From Ruegeria marina (GTDB lineage Bacteria; Pseudomonadota; Alphaproteobacteria; Rhodobacterales; Rhodobacteraceae): a stretch of 64,000 nt of DNA. Numbering within the stretch: the stretch's first letter is position 1; each line of letters begins with the position of its first letter. Where the stretch lies: positions 1-64,000 of the forward strand of contig NZ_FMZV01000016.1 of assembly GCF_900101475.1 (NCBI RefSeq), written 5' to 3'. A program made the position numbers and the translations under genes. Below are positions 1 through 8,284 of the stretch, one piece after another. A model generated the notes under the pieces. That model was not told the origin of the DNA and made no database searches. It worked only from the letters and a program-made list of their open reading frames with translations.

Positions 1-335
1 CGATTATACCGGGGCAGCGGCGCTGCTGGGCAGCTTGCCGAAAGCTGACTGGTTGCTCGCGGATCGCGGTTATGATGCCGATTGGTACCGAGAAGCATTG
101 AAAGACAAGGGGATAAAGGTCTGCATCCCGGGCCGAAAGTCCCGCAAGAAGACGGTCAAGTACGACAAGCGCCGATACAAACGCCGGAACCGGATCGAGG
201 TCATGTTTGGACGCCTGAAAGACTGGAGACGCGTCGCGACCCGATACGACCGATGCCCGGAAACCTTCTTCTCAGCCATCGCTCTCGCCGCAACCGTTTT
301 GTTCTGGCTATGAAAAAGAACGAGTCTGGAGCCTA
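1..335 (+). mobile_element. IS5-like insertion sequence, right end
   Basis: This is the right part of the insertion sequence that carries the transposase fragment. The likely terminal inverted repeat lies just after the transposase stop, around 322-335 (GAGTCTGGAGCCTA). The left end is outside the window, so the repeat cannot be matched and the exact boundary is a guess. Confidence 0.5.
2..313 (+). CDS. IS5-family transposase, C-terminal fragment (cut by window edge)
   Basis: The frame is open from the window edge to the stop at 311-313, so only the last ~103 residues are present. The fragment carries the end of the DDE domain: LLADRGYDAD holds the middle Asp, and NRIEVMFGRLKDWRR is the conserved C-terminal Y/N-R-E-x6-K-like block carrying the catalytic Glu. 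A C-terminus of the form ATVLFWL is typical of IS5-family (IS427-like group) enzymes. Members of that group often need a frameshift between two ORFs, which cannot be judged here because the 5' half is missing. The element would catalyse its own cut-and-paste movement. Confidence 0.85.
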   Translation, partial: DYTGAAALLGSLPKADWLLADRGYDADWYREALKDKGIKVCIPGRKSRKKTVKYDKRRYKRRNRIEVMFGRLKDWRRVATRYDRCPETFFSAIALAATVLFWL

Positions 336-1114
336 ATCGAGACTAGGCAGGCAAGCGAAAACCAGGACTCAGCCCTTGCGATTTCCGCGACGAGGGCCTC
401 TCATGTCGCGGAAGTCGCAATTGTCGCAACCCCTCTGCCACGAAAACAAGAAATTGCGAGTGCTGACACTGCTAGCTTGGATGCTTCGTTGTACTGCGTA
501 TCCGTTGTAGTAGGGAATCCAATCATCTGCTTGCACCTATCTGCGCAACTATGCGCTGCTCAGCGCGACGGGAAGCTATAGACCAGCCCGACTCGACACC
601 ACGTGTTGGTCGATAATACCGCCGCCTCGGGAGGGGGAGCCCCATTAATCACACCCACTGGCAACCGCTTCATAGATAGGCGGCTGGCGTCCCTGCTTGA
701 ACAGCTGGGTAAGACCACGCCCGGAATTTAGACTCGCGTACGAGTGAACGACCATGGTTCCGCACTTCGAACTGCGACAAAAGTCCGTCAAGAAGTGTGC
801 TGCCTGAGTGAATTTCGAGTCACTTACGAGAAAAGGGCCCGCGCAAGCGACCGGTGTATCGAGGGCCAACACCGGGCCGTAGCAGAAAGCGTGAGGCGCG
901 AGAGTGGCTGAAAGCTCGGAAGGAACTGGCGTACCGAACCTGATTGCCTTTCAATCACGGCTGATCATTTACAGGCGCGTTTCTTGGGATCGCTATCCAG
1001 GCAAGTTCCGTGAAAATCCGAGGTAAGCCGCGTCAATGTGGGGGATTTAGTGGGGGATGCATTCAATTATTTCGCCGAATTTCCATTATAATTCAATAAT
1101 ATATAAAGAAATGG
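336..1114. other. Gene-poor stretch between IS end and tRNA-Ser
   Basis: No convincing gene is present. The longest open frame is a 75-codon minus-strand frame (645-872) with no recognisable domain and no clear ribosome-binding site. Base composition looks lower in GC than the rest of the window, especially 1060-1112, which is AT-rich. With an IS on one side and a tRNA 3' end on the other, this is most likely the decayed end of an integrated element. Confidence 0.5.
1038..1058. repeat. Tandem GTGGGGGAT repeat beside tRNA-Ser
   Basis: Two identical 9-bp units (1038-1046 and 1050-1058) are separated by TTA, giving a 12-bp period. They lie about 57 bp from the tRNA-Ser 3' end. Such direct repeats can be recombinase or regulator arm-type sites of an integrated element. 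That role is inferred; the repeat itself is plainly visible. Confidence 0.5.
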
Positions 1115-1204
1115 TGGCGGAGCCGATGGGATTCGAACCCACGAGACGGTTTCCCGCCTACTCCCTTAGCAGGGGAGCGCCTTCGACCACTCGGCCACAG
1201 CTCC
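1115..1204 (-). tRNA. tRNA-Ser (anticodon GCU)
   Basis: Read on the minus strand, the 90-nt sequence folds as a class II tRNA. The acceptor strand GGAGCTG pairs with CGGCTCC (one G-U pair). The D-arm GCCGAGTGGTCGAAGGC is followed by an anticodon stem CTCCC/GGGAG around loop CTGCTAA, then a long variable arm and the T-arm GGGTTCGAATCCC. The anticodon GCT reads AGC/AGU serine codons. The 3' CCA is genome-encoded (complement at 1115-1117). The 3' end faces the gene-poor, IS-bearing side, as expected for a tRNA used as an integration site. Confidence 0.97.
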
Positions 1205-1279
1205 GCTGACCCGTTTATGGATTTCGTGGGATGAGGACAAGGGCGAATTTGGTGACAATCCGGTCGCGCTGCAAAAATC

Positions 1280-2197
1280 TCACCTTTCGGGCGACTCTTC
1301 CCCCGGGACCGCAAGCGTCGACATGCTGGCCGAGACCTGCTCCAGAAATTGCGCCCCGATGGCCGAGATCGGGCGGCCACGTGCGGTCACGATGATGATA
1401 TCCAGCAGGATGCGCGGAACGAAACGGCGCAGCACATATCCCTGCTGCGGATCGGTCGCGACCGTGAACGGGTCGACCAGCGTGACCCCCAACCCCTGTT
1501 TCACCAGGTTCAGCGCATTTCGGAACAGATCGGTCTGGCAGCGGATGCGCAAGGTCGCACCCTCGTTGTGAAAGGCTTCGCGGACGCGCCGGGTGACCAT
1601 GTGGTCGGCGCCCATCACGATGAAGGACTGATCGTCCAGCAGAGAGGGCGTCAGCATCTCGTGCCTCGCCAGCGGGCTGTGTTCGGGCAGGGCGCAGAGG
1701 ATCTCGAAGGAAAACGGCTTGGCTTCCAGCCCGTCGTGGCGCAGGGGAAGCTCGCAGATGCCGATCTCGAACAGGCCCGCCATCACCCATTCCTGGATCT
1801 TGGCGGAGTATTGCGACTGAAAGGCCACCGTCAGGTTCGGCTTGCCGGCGGCGAAACGCGCGATCTCACCGGGCATGAAGCCGAAGGCCATCGCGTGATT
1901 GGTGGCCACCTGCAACTGCCCGGCCTTCTGGTTTTGCAGGTCGACCACCGCCTGGTTCACATGCACCAGCCCGCGCATCACGGTATCGATCTCGTCGTAA
2001 AGCACCATCGCCTCGGGTGTCGGCAGCAGCCGGCCACGGTTGCGTTCGAACAGCTTCAGCCGTGTGCGCCGTTCCAGTTGGGCCAGGAGGTTCGAGATCG
2101 CCGGCTGCGACACGCCCAGCAACTCGGCGGCGCCGGTTACGGTGCCGGTCTCGATGATGGCATGAAAGGCCTGATAGTGGCGGAAATACGAGGTCAT
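1280..2197 (-). CDS. LysR-family transcriptional regulator
   Basis: This 305-residue protein has the standard LysR length. The N-terminal winged helix-turn-helix (about residues 5-62, with the helix GAAELLGVSQPAISNLLAQL) is followed by a periplasmic-binding-protein-like effector domain (about 90-290). ATG at 2197 is preferred over an upstream TTG because the protein then starts directly before the HTH. The gene diverges from the enolase-superfamily gene at 2300, the usual layout for a LysR protein controlling its neighbour. The coinducer is probably the substrate or a product of that pathway. Confidence 0.92.
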   Translation of the reverse strand: MTSYFRHYQAFHAIIETGTVTGAAELLGVSQPAISNLLAQLERRTRLKLFERNRGRLLPTPEAMVLYDEIDTVMRGLVHVNQAVVDLQNQKAGQLQVATNHAMAFGFMPGEIARFAAGKPNLTVAFQSQYSAKIQEWVMAGLFEIGICELPLRHDGLEAKPFSFEILCALPEHSPLARHEMLTPSLLDDQSFIVMGADHMVTRRVREAFHNEGATLRIRCQTDLFRNALNLVKQGLGVTLVDPFTVATDPQQGYVLRRFVPRILLDIIIVTARGRPISAIGAQFLEQVSASMSTLAVPGEESPER

Positions 2198-2206
2198 ATT
2201 ACCCAA

Positions 2207-2224
2207 ATCATCACCTGAAATGAT
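2207..2224. promoter_or_regulatory. Dyad ATCAT-N8-ATGAT, possible LysR operator
   Basis: In the 102-bp divergent region an inverted repeat ATCAT/ATGAT with an 8-bp spacer sits just upstream of the lysR start. Its size and place fit an autoregulatory LysR box. Arms are only 5 bp, so it could be chance. Confidence 0.4.
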
Positions 2225-2299
2225 ACCTTATGCAAATATTAGTATTGGAAATGATGAAAAACCTCTCGCACACTTCCCATAGGTCATCGGGGAGATCGC

Positions 2300-3427
2300 A
2301 TGAGCGCGCTTGACCAGAAAATCATTGGTTTCGATCTGTGGCAGCTTGCCTTGCCGGTGGTTTCCGCCCGGGATCATGGGATCGGACGAGTCGAAGGAGC
2401 CTGCGAGATTGTCGTCCTGCGCCTGACCGCCGAAGGCGGCGCCGAAGGGTTCGGCGAGGCGTCCCCCTGGTCCGTCTTCACCGGCACGCCCGAGGCAAGT
2501 CATGCCGCACTCGACCGGTACCTGCGGCCCCTGGTTCTGGGGCGCCGGGTCGGCGACCGCGCCCTGATCATGGAGCAGGCGGCCCAGGCCGTCGCCCATT
2601 GCACCGAGGCCAAGGCGGCGCTTGAGAGCGCGTTGCTCGACCTGATCGGACAGATCTCGGCTCTGCCGGTATGGGCGCTGCTGGGCGGCAAGTGTCGTGA
2701 CACCATTCCGCTCAGTTGTTCCATCGCCAATCCGGATTTCGATCAGGATATCGCCCTGATGGAACGTCTGCGGGACGATGGCGTCGGGTTGATCAAGCTC
2801 AAGACCGGATTCAGGGACCATGCTTTCGACATCATGCGACTGGAACGGATCGCCCGCGACTTTCCCGAATTCGGGGTGCGCGTGGACTACAATCAGGGTC
2901 TGGGCATCGAACAGGCGATCCCGCAGGTGCTGGATGTCGCCCGTTTCCGCCCCGACTTCATCGAGCAGCCGGTGCGGTTTCATCATTTCGACATGATGGC
3001 GCGGCTGCGCGGCCTGATCGACGTGCCGCTGCTGGCCGACGAAAGCGTGTTCGGCCCCGAGGATATGGTGCGCGCGGCGCGCGAGGGCATTTGCGATGGC
3101 GTTTCGGTCAAGATCATGAAATCCGGCGGCCTGTCACGCGGACAGACGGTGGCGCGCATCGCCGGGGCAAACGGGCTGATGGCCTATGGCGGCGACATGT
3201 TCGAAGCGGGGCTTGCGCATCTGGCCGGCACCCACATGATCGCCGCGACGCCCGAGATCACGCTGGGCTGCGAGTTTTACCAGGCCAGCTATTACCTGAA
3301 GGAGGATATCCTGGAGACTCCGTTCCAGGTTCGAAACGGGCAGGTCGTGGTGCCCGATGGCCCCGGACTGGGCGCGCGGCCTGATCTGGGCAGGCTCGAC
3401 CATTACGCGGTAAGGAAACCGGGATGA
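2300..3427 (+). CDS. Enolase-superfamily enzyme, MLE subgroup (cis-3-hydroxy-L-proline dehydratase-like)
   Basis: The 375-residue protein has the mandelate racemase/muconate lactonizing capping and barrel domains. Visible active-site residues follow the MLE-subgroup pattern: K166-x-K168 (LIKLKTGF), metal ligands D196, E222 (EQPV) and D247 (ADES), and a second-side lysine at K271 in VKIMKSGG. Such enzymes abstract an alpha-proton from a carboxylate substrate with Mg2+. The pairing with a DadA-like oxidoreductase, TRAP transporter and 5-oxoprolinase makes a cyclic amino acid substrate likely, hence cis-3-hydroxyproline dehydratase. Dipeptide epimerase or another cycloisomerase activity remains possible. 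A LysR gene diverges upstream; the winged-helix regulator converges downstream with an 11-bp gap. Confidence 0.8.
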   Translation: MSALDQKIIGFDLWQLALPVVSARDHGIGRVEGACEIVVLRLTAEGGAEGFGEASPWSVFTGTPEASHAALDRYLRPLVLGRRVGDRALIMEQAAQAVAHCTEAKAALESALLDLIGQISALPVWALLGGKCRDTIPLSCSIANPDFDQDIALMERLRDDGVGLIKLKTGFRDHAFDIMRLERIARDFPEFGVRVDYNQGLGIEQAIPQVLDVARFRPDFIEQPVRFHHFDMMARLRGLIDVPLLADESVFGPEDMVRAAREGICDGVSVKIMKSGGLSRGQTVARIAGANGLMAYGGDMFEAGLAHLAGTHMIAATPEITLGCEFYQASYYLKEDILETPFQVRNGQVVVPDGPGLGARPDLGRLDHYAVRKPG

Positions 3428-3438
3428 CAGCGCCGCGT

Positions 3439-3954
3439 TCAATACGCCGTGGCGGCGCGGGCGGCCTGGTCGTACTGGCCCGACATCAGTCGCAGCATGG
3501 CCGAAAGACGGCTCATCTGGTCGGGCTCGATGCCCGCATCCTTCATCGCAGCCAGCAACAGGTCCTCGCGGATCTCGCGGTAGCGGTCGCAGGCCGCGCG
3601 GCCCTCGTCCGTGGTCTCGACTGTCTTTTCCTTGCCCAGCCGTCCTTCGGTGACCAGCCCCAGCTTGCTGAGCTTCTTGATCGCGTAGTTGACGGTATGG
3701 GTGTCCTCGACATTCAGCACCAGGCAGATGTCGGCCAGCTTCTTGGGGCGGTCGCGGTGCCGCACCGTGTGCAGCACCAGCACGTCCAGCGAAGACAGTT
3801 CGGGATAACCCGACGCCGCCATCGCCCGCACCGTCCAGCGGCCAAAGGCGTGGCCCGCGATGATCAGGCCGAATTCGAATTCGGAAACTTCCGGAAAGCT
3901 GCCCGCCGCCAGATGTGCCGAAGAGACTACCGGACCAAGATTGGAGTGTGACAT
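3439..3954 (-). CDS. MarR-like winged-helix transcriptional regulator
   Basis: This 171-residue protein has a MarR-type core. Helices around residues 50-80 (SSLDVLVLHTVRHRDRPKK) lead into a recognition region (IKKLSKLGLVTEGRLG) and a wing ending in TDEGRAACDRYREIRED. Family members bind palindromic operators as dimers and usually repress. It diverges from the FAD-oxidoreductase/TRAP/pxp genes, and a perfect 17-bp palindrome lies 30 bp upstream of its start, so it probably controls itself and that operon. No ribosome-binding site is obvious. Confidence 0.85.
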   Translation of the reverse strand: MSHSNLGPVVSSAHLAAGSFPEVSEFEFGLIIAGHAFGRWTVRAMAASGYPELSSLDVLVLHTVRHRDRPKKLADICLVLNVEDTHTVNYAIKKLSKLGLVTEGRLGKEKTVETTDEGRAACDRYREIREDLLLAAMKDAGIEPDQMSRLSAMLRLMSGQYDQAARAATAY

Positions 3955-3983
3955 GGGGCAAGACTACCTGACGATAAAAACAT

Positions 3984-4000
3984 GTCAACAATTTGTTGAC
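3984..4000. promoter_or_regulatory. Perfect palindrome, likely operator of the MarR-like regulator
   Basis: GTCAACAA-T-TTGTTGAC has 8-bp arms around a single central base. It sits in the 120-bp divergent region, 30 bp from the regulator start and 75 bp from the FAD-oxidoreductase start. Size and symmetry are typical for MarR dimers. A half-site-like ATTTGTCA follows at 4002-4009. Confidence 0.7.
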
Positions 4001-4074
4001 GATTTGTCATTGTGTGTCATGCTTCCACGAATGGAATCGGTCAGCCGCTCTTTGGGTAAGGGTCGGGAGGCGAA

Positions 4075-5340
4075 ATGAACGAGACCGCAAAGACCATCGC
4101 TATCATCGGCGCCGGCATTGTCGGCGTATCAACCGCGATCTGGCTGCAACGCGACGGCCACCGGGTGATCCTGATCGACCGCGCCGGCCCGGCCGAGGGC
4201 ACATCCTTTGGCAACGGCGGCGTGCTGGCCTCTTGCTCGATCGTGCCGGTGACAGGGCCGGGCCTGATCGCCAAGGCGCCGGGCATGCTGTTCAGCCCGA
4301 ACCAGCCCCTGTTCCTGCGGTGGGGGTATCTGCCGCGCCTGGCGCCGTGGTTGATCAAGTATCTTGGCCATGCCAATGCCGCCGCCGCCACCCACACTGC
4401 GACAGCGATGGCGCAAATCGTCGGAGACAGCCTGGCCGACCACCTTGCGCTGGCGCAGGGGACGGGGGCCGAGAAATGGGTGGTGCCGTCGGATTACCTG
4501 TTCATCTACAACGACCGTGCCCATTACCATGACGATGCCTTTGGCTGGGGTCTGCGGCGGCAGAACGGGTTTGTCTGGGACGAGATGGAGGGAGCCGAGT
4601 TCCGCGCCTATGACCCGGTGTTCTCAGACGATCTGCGGTTTGCCGTGCGGCTCAAGGATCATGGCCGCATCGCCGATCCGGGCCAGTACGTCAAGGATCT
4701 TGCCGCCCATGTGGTGGCGCAGGGCGGGCAGCTGATCACTGCGGCGGTCGAGGATATCGTGCGCGAGAATGGCCGCGTCACCGGCGTGCGGGCCGGGGGG
4801 CAGACCATCGCCTGTGATGCCGCCGTAGTGGCCACCGGCGTCTGGTCCGGGCCGCTGGCCAAGAAACTGGGCCTCGACGTGCCGCTCGAATCCGAGCGCG
4901 GTTATCATATCGAATTCTGGAACCCGAATTTCATGCCGAAATCGCCGGTCATGGTGGCAGCGCGCAAATTTGTCGCCACTCCGATGGAGGGACGTTTGCG
5001 GCTGGCCGGTGTCGTCGAGTTCGGAGGTCTTGACAACGGCCCGTCCAAGGCGCCGATCGACCTGCTCAAACGCAGCGCCGCCGCTGTTTTCCCAGGCCTC
5101 AAGGCCGATGAGGTGACCGAATGGATGGGGCATCGCCCCGCGCCTGCGGATTCGATTCCGGTGATCGGCGAGTTGCCGCATATCAAAGGCGCCTATACCG
5201 GCTTTGGCCACCATCACGTGGGGCTGACCGGCGGGCCGAAAACAGGCCGCATCCTGGCTCAACTGATCTCGGGTCGACAACCGAATGTTGACCTGACCGC
5301 CTATTCCCCGGCACGCTATGCGAAGTCGGGGCAACAATAA
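4075..5340 (+). CDS. DadA-like FAD-dependent amino acid oxidoreductase
   Basis: The 421-residue protein belongs to the DAO fold. An N-terminal Rossmann dinucleotide site (IAIIGAGIVGVSTA, residues ~8-21) ends in the ribose-binding acid LIDR. The C-terminal FAD/substrate region contains GYHIEF, GHRPAPADSIPVIG and GFGHHHVGLTGGPKTG. DadA-type enzymes oxidise D-amino acids or cyclic imino acids such as D-proline and pass electrons to the respiratory chain. It heads the run with the TRAP genes (37-bp gap to dctP) behind the MarR-type palindrome. The substrate is inferred only; sarcosine or hydroxyproline oxidation is an alternative. Confidence 0.85.
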   Translation: MNETAKTIAIIGAGIVGVSTAIWLQRDGHRVILIDRAGPAEGTSFGNGGVLASCSIVPVTGPGLIAKAPGMLFSPNQPLFLRWGYLPRLAPWLIKYLGHANAAAATHTATAMAQIVGDSLADHLALAQGTGAEKWVVPSDYLFIYNDRAHYHDDAFGWGLRRQNGFVWDEMEGAEFRAYDPVFSDDLRFAVRLKDHGRIADPGQYVKDLAAHVVAQGGQLITAAVEDIVRENGRVTGVRAGGQTIACDAAVVATGVWSGPLAKKLGLDVPLESERGYHIEFWNPNFMPKSPVMVAARKFVATPMEGRLRLAGVVEFGGLDNGPSKAPIDLLKRSAAAVFPGLKADEVTEWMGHRPAPADSIPVIGELPHIKGAYTGFGHHHVGLTGGPKTGRILAQLISGRQPNVDLTAYSPARYAKSGQQ

Positions 5341-5377
5341 GAAACCAAACCGATCCAACAAAAACAGGGAGACTGAA

Positions 5378-6355
5378 ATGCTGAAAATGAAACACCTGCT
5401 GGCGGCAACCGCCCTGACTGCGGCCTCGGCCCTGTCGGCGAGCGCCGAAACCTGGGACATGCCGCTGGCCTATGCGGCGTCCAACTTCCATTCCGAAAAC
5501 GCGGCTGAGTTTGCCACCTGCGTCAAGGACAAGACCGGCGGCGCGATGGAGATCGTGACCCATCCGTCCGGCTCGCTGTTCGCCGGCAATGACATCAAGC
5601 GCGCGATCCAGACCGGCCAGGCGCCGATTGGCGAACGCCTGATCTCGGCGCACCAGAACGAGAACCCGATCTTCGGTATCGATTCGATCCCGTTCCTGGC
5701 TACCTCCTTTGGCGCGCACGAGCAGCTGTGGGAAGTCGCAGGTCCAAAAGTGGCCGAGATCCTGGCACAGCAGAACCTCGTTTATCTCTACTCGGTGCCC
5801 TGGCCGCCGCAGGGCCTCTATTTCAAGAAGCCGGTCGAAAGCGTGGCCGACATGAAGGGGATCAAGTTCCGCTCCTATTCGACCGCAACCGCCCGCATGG
5901 CGGAACTGACCGGCATGTTGCCGGTGCAGGTCGAAGCGGCCGAACTCAGCCAGGCGCTGGCAACCGGCGTGGCCGAAAGCTTCATCTCGTCGGGTGCGAC
6001 CGGCTATGACCGCAAGGTCTGGGAACACCTGACCCATTTCTACGAAGTGGATGCCTGGTTGCCGCGCAACATCGTGTTTGCCAACAAGGATGCCTGGGAT
6101 GGGCTGAGTGTCGAAACCCAGTCGGCGATGCGGGATTGTGCCGCCACCGCCAAGGCCAACGGTCTGCAACGGTCCAAGGACTATACCCAGTTCACGCTGG
6201 ACGGTCTGAAAGCTGGCGGCATGACCGTGGGTCCGGCTGGTGCCAACCTCGTCGCCGAACTGAAGGCGATCGGCGAGACCATGACCGCCGAGTGGCTGGA
6301 AAGCGCGGGCGATGAAGGCCGTGCTGTCGTCGACGCGTACAAGGCGAAAAATTAA
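5378..6355 (+). CDS. TRAP transporter solute-binding protein (DctP family)
   Basis: This 325-residue periplasmic protein starts at the ATG at 5378, preceded by AGGGAGACTGAA. An upstream in-frame ATG at 5318 lies inside the previous gene and would spoil the signal peptide. The first ~23 residues are a Sec signal ending in SASA-ETW. The region GIKFRSYSTATARM carries the conserved Arg that contacts the substrate carboxylate in DctP proteins, followed by GTGVAESFISS-like ligand-site text. It delivers an organic acid or amino acid to the DctQ/DctM permease just downstream. A strong hairpin follows the stop. Confidence 0.92.
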   Translation: MLKMKHLLAATALTAASALSASAETWDMPLAYAASNFHSENAAEFATCVKDKTGGAMEIVTHPSGSLFAGNDIKRAIQTGQAPIGERLISAHQNENPIFGIDSIPFLATSFGAHEQLWEVAGPKVAEILAQQNLVYLYSVPWPPQGLYFKKPVESVADMKGIKFRSYSTATARMAELTGMLPVQVEAAELSQALATGVAESFISSGATGYDRKVWEHLTHFYEVDAWLPRNIVFANKDAWDGLSVETQSAMRDCAATAKANGLQRSKDYTQFTLDGLKAGGMTVGPAGANLVAELKAIGETMTAEWLESAGDEGRAVVDAYKAKN

Positions 6356-6366
6356 CCTCCAACGGG

Positions 6367-6391
6367 CGGAGGCCGCATCCCGCGGCCTCCG
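6367..6391 (+). promoter_or_regulatory. Intercistronic stem-loop between TRAP dctP and dctQ
   Basis: CGGAGGCCGC and GCGGCCTCCG form a perfect 10-bp stem around ATCCC, starting 11 bp after the dctP stop. There is no T-run, so it is probably an mRNA-stabilising or partial attenuating element that keeps binding-protein mRNA more abundant than permease mRNA. Confidence 0.6.
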
Positions 6392-6420
6392 ATCTGCTGA
6401 AACCACAAGGGGGCAGGGGC

Positions 6421-6942
6421 ATGGGTTCTTTGCGCCGCGGGCTTGACGCGCTCTACACAGCCGGGGGTGTCGTCGCCGCTTTCTTCACAATCACGATCCT
6501 GGCGATCATCGTGCTACAGATGCTGGCACGCTGGACCGGGTCCACCTTTCCGGGCGCGGCTGACTATGCCGGCTATTGCATGGCGGGCGCGTCGTTCTTT
6601 GCCTTTGCCTATGCGCTCAACCATGGCGCCCATATCCGCGTGTCGCTGTTGCTGAGCAAGATGGGCCGCTGGCGGTACTGGGGTGAGCTGTGGTGCTTCG
6701 CCGTCGGGACTGCCGCCTCTACCTTCCTGGCGCGCTACGCCATCAAGGTGACGGTGGAAAGCCACCGCTTCAAGGACGTGAGCCAGGGCCAGGACGCAAC
6801 CCCGCTATGGATTCCGCAGTCCATCATGGCGATCGGCGCGGTGCTGCTGGCGATCTGCTTCTGGGATCACCTGATCCGTCTGATCTTCACCGGAAACCAC
6901 GGGATCCGCGAAGATCTCGTGGACCAGAGCCACGCGGAGTAG
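6421..6942 (+). CDS. TRAP transporter small permease (DctQ family)
   Basis: The protein has 173 residues and four predicted membrane segments (about 15-40, 52-70, 88-110 and 135-160), with the family-typical short charged C-terminus. DctQ proteins bind the large permease and are needed for Na+-coupled uptake. It is preceded by AAGGGGGCAGGGGC, a good ribosome-binding site. It lies between dctP and dctM, 4 bp before the dctM start. Confidence 0.92.
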   Translation: MGSLRRGLDALYTAGGVVAAFFTITILAIIVLQMLARWTGSTFPGAADYAGYCMAGASFFAFAYALNHGAHIRVSLLLSKMGRWRYWGELWCFAVGTAASTFLARYAIKVTVESHRFKDVSQGQDATPLWIPQSIMAIGAVLLAICFWDHLIRLIFTGNHGIREDLVDQSHAE

Positions 6943-6946
6943 GGAC

Positions 6947-8257
6947 ATGGAACAACTGATCCCGATTGCACTGTTTCTCTTCGTCCTGTTCCTGCTTCTG
7001 GGGTCCGGCGTCTGGGTTGGCCTCGCGCTGCTGGGCGTCGCCTATGTGGGGATGGAACTCTTCACCTCGCGCCCAACGGGCGACGCGATGATCACGGTGA
7101 TCTGGCGCTCGGCCTCCAGCTGGACGCTGACTGCCCTGCCGCTCTTCATCTGGATGGGCGAGATACTCTATCGAACGCGATTATCCGAGGACATGTTCCG
7201 CGGCCTGTCGCCCTGGATGGCGCGTTTGCCGGGCGGGCTGGTACATACCAACATCGTGGGTTGCACGGTCTTTGCCGCGGTCTCGGGCTCCTCGGCGGCG
7301 ACGTTGACCACCGTGGGCAAGATGTCGATCCCCGAGTTGCGCAAGCGGCAATACCCCGAGCGCATGGTGATCGGCACGCTGGCGGGCGCGGCCACGCTGG
7401 GGCTGATGATCCCGCCGTCGCTGACGCTGATTGTCTACGGCGTCACCATCAATGAATCCATCACCAAGCTGTTCTTCGCGGGCATCCTGCCCGGGCTGGT
7501 GCTGGCACTGATGTTCATGACCTATGTGGCGATCTACTCCAGGGTGTCGTCGAGCTGGAACCCTTCGCCCGAACCGCGGATGAGTTTCTGGGAAAAGGTG
7601 CAGAACTCGCGCTTCCTGATCCCGGTCATGCTGCTGATCATCGTCGTGATCGGCTCCATGTACCTGGGCTTTGCCACTGCGACAGAAGCGGCGGCCTTCG
7701 GCGTGATTGGCGCGCTGGTGCTGGCGGCGGGGCAGGGGTCGCTCAACTGGGGGACCTTTACCGAAAGCCTGATGGGCGCGGTGCGCACGTCGGCGATGAT
7801 CGCGCTGATCCTCGCGGGCGCGGCCTTCCTCTCGCTCAGCATGGGGTTCACCGGCCTGCCACGCGGCCTGGCCGACCTGATCGCCAGTTTCGAACTCACC
7901 CGGTTCGAACTCCTCATGGTGCTCTTGGTGTTCTACATCATCCTGGGCTGTTTCCTCGACGGTATCTCCTCGGTGGTGCTGACCATGGCGGTGGTCGAGC
8001 CGATGATCCGCGAGGCGGGGATCGACCTGATCTGGTTCGGCATTTTCATCGTGGTGGTGGTCGAGATGGCGCAGATCACGCCGCCGATCGGGTTCAACCT
8101 GTTCGTGCTGCAAGGCATGACCGAGCATCAGATGGGGTTCATCGCCCGCGCCGCGATCCCGATGTTCCTGATCATGGTGTTGATGGTCTTCGTGCTCATC
8201 GCCTTCCCGGACCTGGCCACATGGCTACCCGAGAACATCAGGTCCCGACCCAGCTGA
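6947..8257 (+). CDS. TRAP transporter large permease (DctM family)
   Basis: This 436-residue protein is hydrophobic throughout with about 12 membrane segments. It shows DctM landmarks such as GCTVFAAVSGSSAAT, IPELRKRQYPERMVIG and GLMIPPSLTLIVYG in the first repeat, and GCFLDGISSVVLTMAVVEP and ITPPIGFNLFVLQG in the second. It is the inner-membrane Na+-coupled translocation subunit working with the two proteins encoded upstream. Confidence 0.95.
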   Translation: MEQLIPIALFLFVLFLLLGSGVWVGLALLGVAYVGMELFTSRPTGDAMITVIWRSASSWTLTALPLFIWMGEILYRTRLSEDMFRGLSPWMARLPGGLVHTNIVGCTVFAAVSGSSAATLTTVGKMSIPELRKRQYPERMVIGTLAGAATLGLMIPPSLTLIVYGVTINESITKLFFAGILPGLVLALMFMTYVAIYSRVSSSWNPSPEPRMSFWEKVQNSRFLIPVMLLIIVVIGSMYLGFATATEAAAFGVIGALVLAAGQGSLNWGTFTESLMGAVRTSAMIALILAGAAFLSLSMGFTGLPRGLADLIASFELTRFELLMVLLVFYIILGCFLDGISSVVLTMAVVEPMIREAGIDLIWFGIFIVVVVEMAQITPPIGFNLFVLQGMTEHQMGFIARAAIPMFLIMVLMVFVLIAFPDLATWLPENIRSRPS

Positions 8258-8284
8258 CGATAGTGGCCCAAGGGGAACGGCAGG

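Noticed and set aside
645-872. A 75-codon minus-strand open frame beside the IS
   Set aside because: No ribosome-binding site, no domain, and sequence composition like the surrounding non-coding DNA.
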